A stretch of DNA of 64,000 nucleotides from Caldivirga sp. MU80 (lineage in GTDB: Archaea > Thermoproteota > Thermoprotei > Thermoproteales > Thermocladiaceae). Below are positions 1-8,218 of the stretch, one piece after another; within the stretch, counting starts at the first letter, position 1; every line of letters starts with the position of its first letter. The DNA lies in contig NZ_LCTF01000001.1 of assembly GCF_001663375.1 (NCBI RefSeq), forward strand, positions 44,926 to 108,925, written 5' to 3'. Under the pieces are notes generated by a model that saw only the letters and a program-made list of their open reading frames with translations, did no database searches and was not told the origin of the DNA. Position numbers and translations under genes: made by a program.

Positions 1-2099
1 ACCACCAGGTGCCTATTCCACTCAACCTCAACATTGTTAACGAGAGCCTTAACAATGTCGTTAACCCTGTTACCGGGCACCATGTCTAGGTATAGGGGTA
101 GCGCATTGCATGTCTGGGAGCCTCCAAGCACCTTAACTGAGCCATCTGGTGCCGTGTACCTTGAGTAGTAGCCGCGCTCGGTTAAGAATGCTCTATTGAA
201 CGCCTCCCTAATCTCCTCCGCCTTACCCTTGAAGTAACCCTCATCCTCACCCTTACCCAGCACCCTGGCTATTTGGGCTAGGGTTAAGGCATCCCTGTGG
301 AGTATCCATGTTGAGAGTATTTCAGGTGGGCAATACTCAATGGAGTGTATTCTACCTGGAGGCACCCACTCACCGTACTTACTGAAGTACAATAAGCCAT
401 CCTTAGCCTTGGACCATAGGAAATTCCACCACTTCTTCATTGCGTCATAGGCCTCGGCTAGGATGTCAACATCACCGTAGTGCACGTAGAGTAGCCAGGG
501 GATGTAGATTAGGGCAGTCCCCCAGGCTGGGTCGGCTGGGTAAAGGTTCCAGTAGGGTGGCACCACGTCCGGTATTGACCCATCATCCTTTTGGGAATCC
601 ACCATATCCCTAATGAACTTCTCGTAATACTTAACCATGTTGAAGTTGTAGGCCGCTGAGTCTGAGGATAGCCAAGCATCCCCAAGCCACCCCATCCTCT
701 CATCCCTCTGGGGGCAGTCGGTGACCACACCGTTCAGTATATTGGCCCTCAGGCTCCACCAGGTTATCCTATGTATGTCGTTAACCATCCTGTCAGAGCA
801 CGATAACGAACCCACAGGTTCAAGGTCCGAGTGCACTATGACAGCCTCCACGTCGTCAATAGACGGCACGCCTGAGTAACCAGTGATCTCTGCATACCTG
901 AAACCATGGTACGTGAACCTGGGTTCAAGAACCTCAACACCCCCACCCCTGAGCACGTACGTGTCCGTGGCCTCAGCACCCCTAATATTCTCAACATTAA
1001 TAGAGCCGTCTGGGTTTACAACCTCACTATGCCTAACCTTAACCTCCATGCCACTTAACCCCCTAACCCTCAACCTAACCCAGCCAGTCATGTTCTGGCC
1101 GAAGTCAAATACGTAAACCCCAGGCCTTGGGTTATAGTACTCCCTCGGCTTCAAGGTACCCTTAACCTTGACCCCAGGTACAGTTGCGGTGGACCTAAGC
1201 CTAGCACTAGGTGGCTTAACCACGATGCATGGAGCCCAGTTAGAGTCGTTAAAGCCAGGTTCATCCCAGCCAACTGGTTCAAGCCTTGCATCGTACCTGT
1301 AACCATTGTAAATGTCATCGTATATTATGGGTCCCTTGTCCAGGCATCTCCAGGATTCATCAGTGGTTATGGTTACTATTGACCCATTCCTCAGCTTAAT
1401 CCTAATCATTGCGCCTGCCTTAGGTTCATCGTAATACTTGAGGTTCGGTATCTGGGTTCTACTTGGCGAGACTGGGCTATACCTACCCCTACCGAGTATA
1501 AGCCCCACGGCGTTTCCACCATTCCTAACCAGGTTTGTTACGTCGTAAACGCTGTAGTAGACGGTTTTATCGTACTCGCTCCAGGGTGGGTCAAGGACCC
1601 TATCCCCCACCCTCTCCCCATTAATCCTAAGTTCATAGTAGCCCAAGCCGGTTACGTATGCCCTAGCCTCAAGAACCTCGCCATCGATTTTAAAGGTACT
1701 CCTCAGCAACTGGCCTCCACCAATCCACTTCGCCGTCCACTCCTCACCGAGGTTGAGGAGGGCTGTCTCAAACCACTGAATGCTGCTCCAATCCCCCTCA
1801 ACACCCCTTGAGTCCCACGCCTTAACCCTCCAGTAGTACCTAGTGAAGCTGCTTAGGGGTGGTCCACCGTATTTAACCACCTGATCCCTCGACTCAACCC
1901 TACCACTGTCCCAAACATCCCCAATGCCCTTTACCGCGTTTTCTAGGCTACTACTAACGATGATTCTGTATGCAGTTTGAAATTGACCCCTTTCCTCGTG
2001 TTCAAGTACCCAGGAGAACCTAGGCCTTTGTTCATCTATGCCAAGCGGGTTCACAGTGAACTCAACCCTGGCATCCGAAACCCTTAAACCACCAGCCAC
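1..2099 (-). CDS. alpha-L-rhamnosidase, GH78 family (C-terminus beyond window start)
   Basis: Glycoside hydrolase that releases terminal L-rhamnose from plant or microbial glycans. About 699 codons are visible and the C-terminal end lies outside the window. The N-terminus reads VEFTVNPLGI...RPRFSWVLEH, the usual opening beta-domain of GH78 proteins. The (alpha/alpha)6 catalytic part contains DCPQRDERMGWLGD (coded near 675-720), the family signature carrying the catalytic acidic residues, followed by DPAWGTALIYIPW. The GTG at 2097-2099 is chosen because an in-frame stop lies just upstream. No signal peptide is seen at this start, so the enzyme may be cytoplasmic and act on imported rhamnosides. 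It is divergent from the dehydrogenase and rhamnonate dehydratase genes, which fits a rhamnose-use locus. Confidence 0.93.
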   Translation of the reverse strand, partial: MAGGLRVSDARVEFTVNPLGIDEQRPRFSWVLEHEERGQFQTAYRIIVSSSLENAVKGIGDVWDSGRVESRDQVVKYGGPPLSSFTRYYWRVKAWDSRGVEGDWSSIQWFETALLNLGEEWTAKWIGGGQLLRSTFKIDGEVLEARAYVTGLGYYELRINGERVGDRVLDPPWSEYDKTVYYSVYDVTNLVRNGGNAVGLILGRGRYSPVSPSRTQIPNLKYYDEPKAGAMIRIKLRNGSIVTITTDESWRCLDKGPIIYDDIYNGYRYDARLEPVGWDEPGFNDSNWAPCIVVKPPSARLRSTATVPGVKVKGTLKPREYYNPRPGVYVFDFGQNMTGWVRLRVRGLSGMEVKVRHSEVVNPDGSINVENIRGAEATDTYVLRGGGVEVLEPRFTYHGFRYAEITGYSGVPSIDDVEAVIVHSDLEPVGSLSCSDRMVNDIHRITWWSLRANILNGVVTDCPQRDERMGWLGDAWLSSDSAAYNFNMVKYYEKFIRDMVDSQKDDGSIPDVVPPYWNLYPADPAWGTALIYIPWLLYVHYGDVDILAEAYDAMKKWWNFLWSKAKDGLLYFSKYGEWVPPGRIHSIEYCPPEILSTWILHRDALTLAQIARVLGKGEDEGYFKGKAEEIREAFNRAFLTERGYYSRYTAPDGSVKVLGGSQTCNALPLYLDMVPGNRVNDIVKALVNNVEVEWNRHLV

Positions 2100-2211
2100 G
2101 GTGAATGTGGATATAACTTATTTTTTAGTTTTTAACCTAACAGGTCAGTCCCACGCCTTAAGCCCAGCCCTTAGGACTTAGTCTTATTGAATCGAACAGG
2201 TTAGCCCACAT

Positions 2212-2219
2212 GTTTAAAT
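2212..2219 (+). promoter_or_regulatory. TATA box of the rhamnose dehydrogenase/dehydratase operon
   Basis: The sequence gtttaaat is centred 27 bp upstream of the GTG at 2243, the spacing of an archaeal TATA box to a leaderless start. This supports the GTG over the upstream ATG at 2210, which would lie inside the promoter. Confidence 0.6.
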
Positions 2220-2242
2220 TCCAACTTAACGCTATTACTGCT

Positions 2243-3256
2243 GTGAAGGCCCTAGTTTGGACTGCGGTTAGGAGGATGGAGGTTAAGGATGTTCCTACGC
2301 CAACACCACAGCCCGGCTGGGTATTAATGAGGGTTAGGTACGTTGGCGTATGCGGCTCTGATGTTGGAGGCTTCCTGGGTAAGAATGAGCTACGTAGGCC
2401 ACCGTTAATAATGGGCCATGAGTTCACGGGCGTTGTTGAGGAGGTTGGGCCAGGTGTTTCAAAGGACTTGATCGGCAGGTTATTTGCCGTTAACCCAATT
2501 ATTGGCTGTGGGCATTGTAGGTACTGCAGGAGTGGGTTGAAGAACCTCTGCCTAATGAGGAAGATAATAGGCATAGATTACCCAGGCGCCTACGCAGAGT
2601 ACGTTGCCGTGCCAGCCGATAACCTATACCCAGTCAGTGACCCGGTTAGGGGTGCCTTAGCCGAGCCATTAGCCACTTCAATGAGGGCTGTTAGGCTATC
2701 CGGAGCTGGCCTAGGCGACTCAGTCCTGGTTATTGGAGCTGGGCCCGTTGGGGCATTGGCAGTTAAGTTACTAAGCATAGGTGGCGTTAAAGACGTAACT
2801 GTGATTGATATCAACAGGAATAGGCTTGAATGGGCGGGGAGGTGGGGGGCATCCTCAACGCTGAGCGTGACCGGTGATGAGGCGCTTAAGAGCCTTAGGG
2901 AAACCCACCCCGAAGGTTTCGATGCCGTTATTGATGCGGTTGGATCTGAGGACACCAGGGGACTTGCCATTAACGCTGTGCGTAGGGGTGGTAGGGTTAT
3001 TTTCGTTGGGCTCCACGACAATGAGGTTACCATACCGGGGAACCTGATAGTGAGGAGTGAAATCGAGATTAAGGGCTCCTTCTCCTACACCGATGAGGAC
3101 TTCCTTAAGGCCGTTAGGGTACTGGAGTCAGGGCTACTGGACCCGAGGGAGGGTTGGGTTGACATCAGGCCCCTTGAGAGGGGGCAGGAGACCTTCGAGG
3201 AGTTGGCCGGTACGGAAACGAAATACGTCAAGGTCATGTTTAACCCAGGTGGGTGA
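2243..3256 (+). CDS. zinc-dependent medium-chain alcohol/sugar dehydrogenase
   Basis: NAD(P)-dependent MDR-family dehydrogenase of 337 residues from the GTG start (an ATG at 2210 would add 11 residues but overlaps the TATA box). Catalytic zinc ligands are Cys37 (GVCGSD) and His59 (GHEF). The structural zinc site is Cys89, 92, 95 and 103 (GCGHCRYCRSGLKNLC). The Rossmann motif VIGAGPVGALAVKLL begins near residue 166. The gene is followed one base after its stop by L-rhamnonate dehydratase. By context it probably oxidises L-rhamnose or the 2-keto-3-deoxy-L-rhamnonate produced downstream; the sequence alone resembles threonine or sorbitol dehydrogenases equally well. The family is certain; the substrate is inferred. 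Confidence 0.9.
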   Translation: MKALVWTAVRRMEVKDVPTPTPQPGWVLMRVRYVGVCGSDVGGFLGKNELRRPPLIMGHEFTGVVEEVGPGVSKDLIGRLFAVNPIIGCGHCRYCRSGLKNLCLMRKIIGIDYPGAYAEYVAVPADNLYPVSDPVRGALAEPLATSMRAVRLSGAGLGDSVLVIGAGPVGALAVKLLSIGGVKDVTVIDINRNRLEWAGRWGASSTLSVTGDEALKSLRETHPEGFDAVIDAVGSEDTRGLAINAVRRGGRVIFVGLHDNEVTIPGNLIVRSEIEIKGSFSYTDEDFLKAVRVLESGLLDPREGWVDIRPLERGQETFEELAGTETKYVKVMFNPGG

Positions 3257-3257
3257 C

Positions 3258-4454
3258 GTGGGTAGGGTTGATGTGGAGGTTGAGTTGAAGAGGATTAAGG
3301 AGGTTAGGGCCTACGTGGTTAAGGGTGGTGGAGCGGATTACCACGACCAGTCAAGTGGACATTGGATACTCGGCTACATAGCCACACCCATATCGATTTA
3401 CCCTGAGTACAGGGCCAGCAGGGCCTCCTGGGGCTTGAATGTACTGGGCTCTGTGGTTGTTGAGGTTGAGACCAGTGACGGCGAGGTTGGGTTTGGGGTT
3501 AGCACCGGTGGTTACCCGGCGGCGTGGATAATTGAGAACCACCTATCCAGGTTTGTGGTTGGTAAGTACGTTGGTGAGGTTGAGAAGACCTGGGATCAGA
3601 TGTTTAAGGCAACCATATTCTACGGTAGGAGGGGCATTGTGATGAACGCCATTTCAGCCGTCGACCTAGCCCTATGGGACCTCATGGGTAAGGTTAGGGG
3701 CCTCCCGGTGTATGACCTATTGGGTGGGCCCGTTAGGGATGAGCTAGTGTTCTACGCCACGGGCCCAAGGCCTGATGCGGCAAAGAGACTGGGCTTCATA
3801 GGTGGTAAACTGCCCCTCGTCCATGGCCCGGCGGATGGGGTTGAGGGTTTGAGGGATAACGTGAGGATCTTTAAGGAGGCTAGGGAGAAGGTTGGGGATG
3901 ACTTCCTCTTAATGTACGACTGCTGGATGAGCCTAGACCTACCCTACGCCCAGAGGCTGCTCAGTGAGCTTAAGCCCCTTGGGTTATTCTGGATTGAGGA
4001 ACCCTTCATACCTGACGACTACTGGTCCTATGGCGCATTAGCCAACGTAGCCCCACCAACGTTGGTTGCCAGTGGCGAACATGAGTCGACGATCCACGGC
4101 TTCAGGTTGCTGTTGGAGGTTGGTAAGGTTAATGTTATCCAGCCTGATGTTACTTGGGTTGGTGGAATAACGCCAATGATTAAGATAGCTGCCCTAGCCG
4201 AGGCCTACGGTGCCTGGGTTATTCCACATGGCTCGAGCGTGTTCGGCTACCACTTCATAATAACCAGGGTTAATAGCCCATTCGCAGAGTACATAGTTAC
4301 CTCACCTGACGCCACGGAGGTCACCCCACAATTCCACCCACTGCTTAAGGATGAGCCGGTGCCCCAGAACGGTAAGGTTAGGTTAAGTAGGAGGCCTGGT
4401 TTTGGCGTGGAGTTGAATAGGGACCTGCTGATAAGGCCCTTTAAGGCGGCTTAA
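3258..4454 (+). CDS. rhmD: L-rhamnonate dehydratase (enolase superfamily)
   Basis: Dehydrates L-rhamnonate to 2-keto-3-deoxy-L-rhamnonate in non-phosphorylative rhamnose breakdown. It has 398 residues. The N-terminal cap has GGADYHDQ, HWI, IATPxSxYPEY and NVLGSVVVEVE, which match the E. coli enzyme closely. The barrel carries metal ligands in MYDCWMS, WIEEPF and SGEHEST and the catalytic His in IPHGSSVFGYH. It ends with PGFGVELNRD, also characteristic. The GTG at 3258 follows the upstream stop by one base; a second GTG at 3273 is possible. The 3' end overlaps the convergent RqcH gene by 4 bp. The pairing with a rhamnosidase and a dehydrogenase makes the specific assignment strong. Confidence 0.93.
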   Translation: MGRVDVEVELKRIKEVRAYVVKGGGADYHDQSSGHWILGYIATPISIYPEYRASRASWGLNVLGSVVVEVETSDGEVGFGVSTGGYPAAWIIENHLSRFVVGKYVGEVEKTWDQMFKATIFYGRRGIVMNAISAVDLALWDLMGKVRGLPVYDLLGGPVRDELVFYATGPRPDAAKRLGFIGGKLPLVHGPADGVEGLRDNVRIFKEAREKVGDDFLLMYDCWMSLDLPYAQRLLSELKPLGLFWIEEPFIPDDYWSYGALANVAPPTLVASGEHESTIHGFRLLLEVGKVNVIQPDVTWVGGITPMIKIAALAEAYGAWVIPHGSSVFGYHFIITRVNSPFAEYIVTSPDATEVTPQFHPLLKDEPVPQNGKVRLSRRPGFGVELNRDLLIRPFKAA

Positions 4455-6394
4455 CCGGCAATCCTGTTAAAAACCTCCTTAACCCTACCCCAATCCACCG
4501 GGTTACCCACACCCACGCTTATTATCGTTGAGGGGCCTGGTACATGCTCCATGATGTGCTCCACCGGTATCTGCCTGACCGCTGGGTGTTTGCCCATTAG
4601 CAGCTCCTTAATGTCACTGGCCACCTTGCTCCTCTCAACATTACCCGGCTTAAGTATGATGTAGTAGTTGGCGAGTGAATTAATTGCACCTGGTGGGGCT
4701 GAGACTAACCTAACGACGTCATTATCAATCCTAATGCCCACGCCAATCACCAACTCCACCCCCCTAACCCAACCCCTCTGGCCGTAGACCATGAAGCCAC
4801 CCTTGGATACGTACTCACCGCTTGGAGCCCTCTTACTAACCTGCTCACCCTTGGCGTAGTAGACGTCTATTGAATTAGCCCCAAGCTTCCACGCCTTAGA
4901 GTAGGCAGCGGCGTACTGCGATGCCTCAGCCAAGTCCGCCTGCTTAACCTCCTGGCCCTTACTAACCTTAATGATTGTAACTGGGCCCCCTTGGATGTCT
5001 GCGTGGAGGAACACGTCCCATGGATTCATGTACCTCTTGACGAGGGTTTCATTCTGATTGGCGTCTTTGCCTGCTAACACCGGTAAGCCACCGCTGGTTA
5101 TGAACCACCTAAACCTCTCAAACCACTCCCTACTTGCAATGAACCTTACGTTTGCCTTAGCCTCCTCGCTCTCCTCCCTAGCCCTACTCCTCAATTCATC
5201 TATCCTACTCCTCAACTCATTCAACTTATCCTCGGCTGCCTTCGCTTTCTTCTCAAGCCTCTTAGCCTCATTAAAGTACCTAGTTGCCGTCTCGCTCGGC
5301 TTCTCACCCAGGTTTAATTCAACCTCAGTGTCATTAACCATGACCTTAATCGCCTTCCTCAATGGGTCGTAGTCAATAACCTTGATGTCGCCGTGCACCA
5401 TGCCCTTGACGTTGGACTTGAATGTGTCCTTACTTTTAGCGTACAGGTTGAGTAATTCGCCGTGGAGTTCATTAAGTTCATAAAGCCTACTCATGATTAA
5501 CTCACCCCTCCTCCTAAACTCACTTGCCTCGGTCATGTATTTGCCTATGGATTCCTCAAGCTCCCTCACCGATGATTCAAGCCTAGCCGCCTCCTCCTCG
5601 TAATCCTTAACCTTGTCCTCAGCTGCCTTCTCCACCTCAATGGCGCTGAAGTATTCATCCACGGCCTTATTGAAGCTGGCCACCTCCCTAAACTCACCAT
5701 TGATTGTGACAAGTGGTAGTGGTGATACGTATGGGGTGTTTAGGTATATAGTTGGTTTAAGTCTACCGAGGTGAAGGGCCTCGAGTATACCCCTAATGCT
5801 GAACCACGTTGAAGCCAAGTCGCTGCATCCAGACCTACTGCAAACCTCCCTGGCCCAGTCCACGCCGAGGCCAAGTCTCCTTGACAACGACTCCACGCTT
5901 AGACCAGACTCCTCAGCCACCTTGAGTAGGTTATCGAAGAACCTTGGGTCGAGGAACCTCCTTGGTGGTTCAATGTAAGTTAACCCAACCTTAACCTCCC
6001 TATCCTTCCCCCTATACTCATGTAGAACCCACTTGATGGTATCATTAACCGTGAAGATTATGTTGAACGGTGGTATTAGCTCAAAGGTGAGTTTACCGCA
6101 GTTCATAACCATGCTTATGACCCTATCCAAGTTGGCTTCAATACCATTCACAACACAGCCCTCCACTAGCCTCCTCAGTGGGCTTGGTGATAGGCCCTGG
6201 GGTATCCTCCAGGTTTGGCTAAACCTCCTCGGGTTAGCCACGAGGTACACTATGTCGGTGCGTGTCCTTATCTTGAAGTAATGCGAGTCACCAAGCCTAT
6301 AAACCCTAATAACCCTACCACCACCCACCACTGGGTTAAGCTCAGACGCTATCGCAACCAGGTCCAGCGCATTGAGGGCCTTCTTACCAAGCAC
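4451..6394 (-). CDS. rqcH: RqcH/NEMF-family ribosome quality control protein
   Basis: Archaeal member of the NEMF/Rqc2/RqcH family, which binds large ribosomal subunits carrying stalled nascent chains and in bacteria recruits tRNA-Ala for tailing. It has 647 residues, the usual archaeal length. The order is: NFACT-N domain (start to about 200, with the DR pair in NLDRVISM), a helix-hairpin-helix segment, a long charged coiled coil (about 250-410), and the NFACT-R/DUF814 domain (FRWFITSGGLPVLAGKDANQNE and later NPWDVFLHADIQGGP), then a C-terminal domain. A TATA-like ctttatatag at 6426-6435 on this strand suggests a short leader. It is convergent with rhmD. Confidence 0.93.
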   Translation of the reverse strand: MLGKKALNALDLVAIASELNPVVGGGRVIRVYRLGDSHYFKIRTRTDIVYLVANPRRFSQTWRIPQGLSPSPLRRLVEGCVVNGIEANLDRVISMVMNCGKLTFELIPPFNIIFTVNDTIKWVLHEYRGKDREVKVGLTYIEPPRRFLDPRFFDNLLKVAEESGLSVESLSRRLGLGVDWAREVCSRSGCSDLASTWFSIRGILEALHLGRLKPTIYLNTPYVSPLPLVTINGEFREVASFNKAVDEYFSAIEVEKAAEDKVKDYEEEAARLESSVRELEESIGKYMTEASEFRRRGELIMSRLYELNELHGELLNLYAKSKDTFKSNVKGMVHGDIKVIDYDPLRKAIKVMVNDTEVELNLGEKPSETATRYFNEAKRLEKKAKAAEDKLNELRSRIDELRSRAREESEEAKANVRFIASREWFERFRWFITSGGLPVLAGKDANQNETLVKRYMNPWDVFLHADIQGGPVTIIKVSKGQEVKQADLAEASQYAAAYSKAWKLGANSIDVYYAKGEQVSKRAPSGEYVSKGGFMVYGQRGWVRGVELVIGVGIRIDNDVVRLVSAPPGAINSLANYYIILKPGNVERSKVASDIKELLMGKHPAVRQIPVEHIMEHVPGPSTIISVGVGNPVDWGRVKEVFNRIAG

Positions 6395-6527
6395 GGGCCT
6401 TCCAATTCACCACTGGGTGAGCCTCTATATAAAGCAAATTCATGGCGATGCTCATCATTAAGGCTGAGTAGTAATGTACAAGGTGGCGCGGGTCCTGTGG
6501 TTGCCTTAGTTAATTATCAAGGTTAAG

Positions 6528-6537
6528 GTTTATAATA
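6528..6537 (+). promoter_or_regulatory. TATA box in front of C/D box RNA
   Basis: The sequence gtttataata lies about 40 bp upstream of the C box at 6578, which would start transcription close to 6560, a few bases before the RNA. No protein start fits this promoter. Confidence 0.45.
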
Positions 6538-6572
6538 CCTTAACCAGACTTGAATGGTGAAGGTTCGCGGTT

Positions 6573-6632
6573 TTAAGATGATGAGACGACGGTAACCGGA
6601 GTTGATGACGATTAATGGGCGTCCTGACGAAG
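6573..6632 (+). ncRNA. C/D box guide RNA candidate
   Basis: The box order and spacing are those of archaeal 2'-O-methylation guides. C box AUGAUGA is at 6578-6584, a D'-like CGGA at 6597-6600, C' UGAUGA at 6603-6608 and D CUGA at 6624-6627. The two guide regions are 6585-6596 (12 nt) and 6609-6623 (about 15 nt). The D' box has one mismatch. A TATA box sits upstream. Targets in rRNA or tRNA were not identified by eye. Confidence 0.65.
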
Positions 6633-6635
6633 TAA

Positions 6636-6761
6636 GCAGCAAACCTCGCCATTCATAGCGTGGCGTCCCCACTGCATGGGTCTTATGGTGGATTTATGAA
6701 GCCTAGCTGAGGTATCCAGTAGCTCAGGGGGCCCTCGTCTCTCAGGGCGAGGAAGGTGTCA
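6636..6761 (+). repeat. TnpB-less structured element, copy A (transposon right-end/omega-RNA-like)
   Basis: About 125 bp related to the elements at 23861-23994 and 35788-35915. Shared parts are the opening caaacctcgccattcat, a hairpin ending in catggg, a cagtag-like segment, and a terminal hairpin (cctcg...cgagg near 6733-6752) followed by gaaggtgtca. It contains no ORF. It ends at 6761, just before the stop codon (6764-6766) of the aIF6 gene on the other strand. This layout resembles the right end of IS200/IS605-type elements, which encodes the TnpB guide RNA scaffold. The identification is by pattern only. Confidence 0.55.
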
Positions 6762-6763
6762 GC

Positions 6764-7444
6764 TTACCCTAGAACCTCGGTTATCCTCATCATTTCGAAG
6801 CCCGTGGTTGAGTCGCCAACCACCGCGCCCTTGTTATTGGCGACTATACCGCTTCTGATTAGGCTAATACCCCTATTCACAGTGCCCACGCCTATCCTTA
6901 CGCCGAAGAAGCCCTTGAGGAAGTTGATGTCTTCCTCGTCGACCTCTGGTGAGACTAGGATACCCCTGTCGTTGACTACGGCTAGGGAGCCGACTATGTA
7001 AAGGCCCCTAATATCCCTAACCTCAAGTTCAATGTTTAGGTTATCCCTAACAATGTTGAGGTACTCCCTTTCAACTATTGGTGACACTACCCCCCTCTTA
7101 TTGTTGACGAGTATTAGGTTGGCTATTGCTGTGTACCTTGATGGGAGGACCGCCACGTTTAAGTCGCCAAGGGACTTCCTTAACTGTTCAAGTTCCTCAT
7201 CCCTAATTATTGACGGCACCAGCACCCCACTATTGTTCATTACCGTGAAGACTCCTAGTAGCGGTGACCTACCCACCGTCAACTTAATCACCTTAACCTT
7301 CAGGGTATCCTCAACATGCCTATCAACCTTCTCCGGTGAGTCAGCTGGGATTAAGGCGTACTCATCATTAGCGGCCATGTAAACCCCCACGCTGGCGGTT
7401 CCGTATATCCTAATGGGGGTTATGTCAAATCTACTTACCGACAC
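6764..7444 (-). CDS. eif6: translation initiation factor 6 (aIF6)
   Basis: Anti-association factor that binds the large ribosomal subunit and prevents joining of the small subunit. It has 226 residues, the usual archaeal size. Five tandem alpha/beta pseudo-repeats are visible, each with a V(N)N(K/S)G(V/A)(V/L)V-like strand-turn: NNSGVLVPS, NNKRGVVSP, NDRGILVSP and NNKGAVVG. The start is a GTG at 7442-7444 with a TATA box 27 bp upstream. The SBDS gene lies just upstream in the same direction; SBDS removes eIF6 from the large subunit in eukaryotes, so the pair makes functional sense. Confidence 0.96.
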   Translation of the reverse strand: MSVSRFDITPIRIYGTASVGVYMAANDEYALIPADSPEKVDRHVEDTLKVKVIKLTVGRSPLLGVFTVMNNSGVLVPSIIRDEELEQLRKSLGDLNVAVLPSRYTAIANLILVNNKRGVVSPIVEREYLNIVRDNLNIELEVRDIRGLYIVGSLAVVNDRGILVSPEVDEEDINFLKGFFGVRIGVGTVNRGISLIRSGIVANNKGAVVGDSTTGFEMMRITEVLG

Positions 7445-7465
7445 TAACGCAGTTTTGACCAGCCG

Positions 7466-7475
7466 TTTTATAAAC
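7466..7475 (-). promoter_or_regulatory. TATA box of the aIF6 gene
   Basis: gtttataaaa on the minus strand is centred 27 bp upstream of the GTG at 7444. It suggests a leaderless aIF6 transcript separate from the SBDS gene, whose stop lies at 7486. Confidence 0.6.
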
Positions 7476-7485
7476 CATTTCAGAA

Positions 7486-8187
7486 TCAGGTTGAGATACC
7501 CAGTAGTTTAACCTCCCCCTCACCATGGGTTATTTCATTGACCTTGCCTATCACTGTATCCTGCAGCCCCGCCGGTATCTCCAATTGAAGGGTTAGGTTA
7601 CCTGACTCATCGTACTGCTCCTTAACAACCCTCCCCATCCTGGCGAGCGTTGACTTAACCCTTTGACTGTACTCAGGTCCCACGGTGATTTCAAGGGTGG
7701 CCACGGCCACCTTCACCGGTATGACCCTTTGAATAGCCTTAAGTATGTCGTTCACCTGCTCCTCAACATCCTTAAACGGGTCTATGGTGGCGTTGACGCT
7801 GTTTAGGGCTAACTCAACCCTCTGGGGTGGTAGGGGGGCCTTGGTCCTTGCGTCTATGCAATTCCTACTAATCCACTCAATTATCTGCCTCCTCTTATCC
7901 TCAATGAGCCTCCTCCTCTGCTCTGAGGTTAGGGGTATCTCGGCGTTCCTAAGTATTATCTCGGCCGCCTTCCTATGGTCCGTGGTTCCGAAGACCTTCT
8001 TAAGGGCTATCTCAGACGCCCTCAACCCCCTCTTAGAGTCCCTAAAGACCGTGTCCGTTATCAGCACCCTATCTAAGCCTATCGGCTTACCTAGCTTAAA
8101 GTCGAGCGCGTAATCGGGGTCAACGAGTATTTCGAAGTGCTCACCCTTAGCATCATACTTAACCGTAACCACCCTCCTACTAGACAT
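7486..8187 (-). CDS. SBDS/SDO1 ribosome maturation protein
   Basis: Archaeal orthologue of the Shwachman-Bodian-Diamond protein, involved in late maturation of the large ribosomal subunit. It has 233 residues in three domains: an N-terminal FYSH domain (about 1-90, with KYDAKGEHFEILVDPDYAL and DTVFRDSKRG), a central helical domain (SEQRRRLIEDKRRQIIEWISRNCID) and a C-terminal ferredoxin-like domain (VKVAVATLEITVGPEYS). The ATG at 8187 has a TATA-like gtttttaac about 24 bp upstream. It lies beside the aIF6 gene, its expected functional partner. Confidence 0.95.
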   Translation of the reverse strand: MSSRRVVTVKYDAKGEHFEILVDPDYALDFKLGKPIGLDRVLITDTVFRDSKRGLRASEIALKKVFGTTDHRKAAEIILRNAEIPLTSEQRRRLIEDKRRQIIEWISRNCIDARTKAPLPPQRVELALNSVNATIDPFKDVEEQVNDILKAIQRVIPVKVAVATLEITVGPEYSQRVKSTLARMGRVVKEQYDESGNLTLQLEIPAGLQDTVIGKVNEITHGEGEVKLLGIST

Positions 8188-8218
8188 GGGTGCTAATTCC
8201 TATTCTTAGTTAAAAACA

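Noticed and set aside
2210..2242. ATG start of the zinc dehydrogenase at 2210
   Set aside because: The extra 11 residues would be encoded by the TATA box region and are not part of the family; the GTG at 2243 is preferred.
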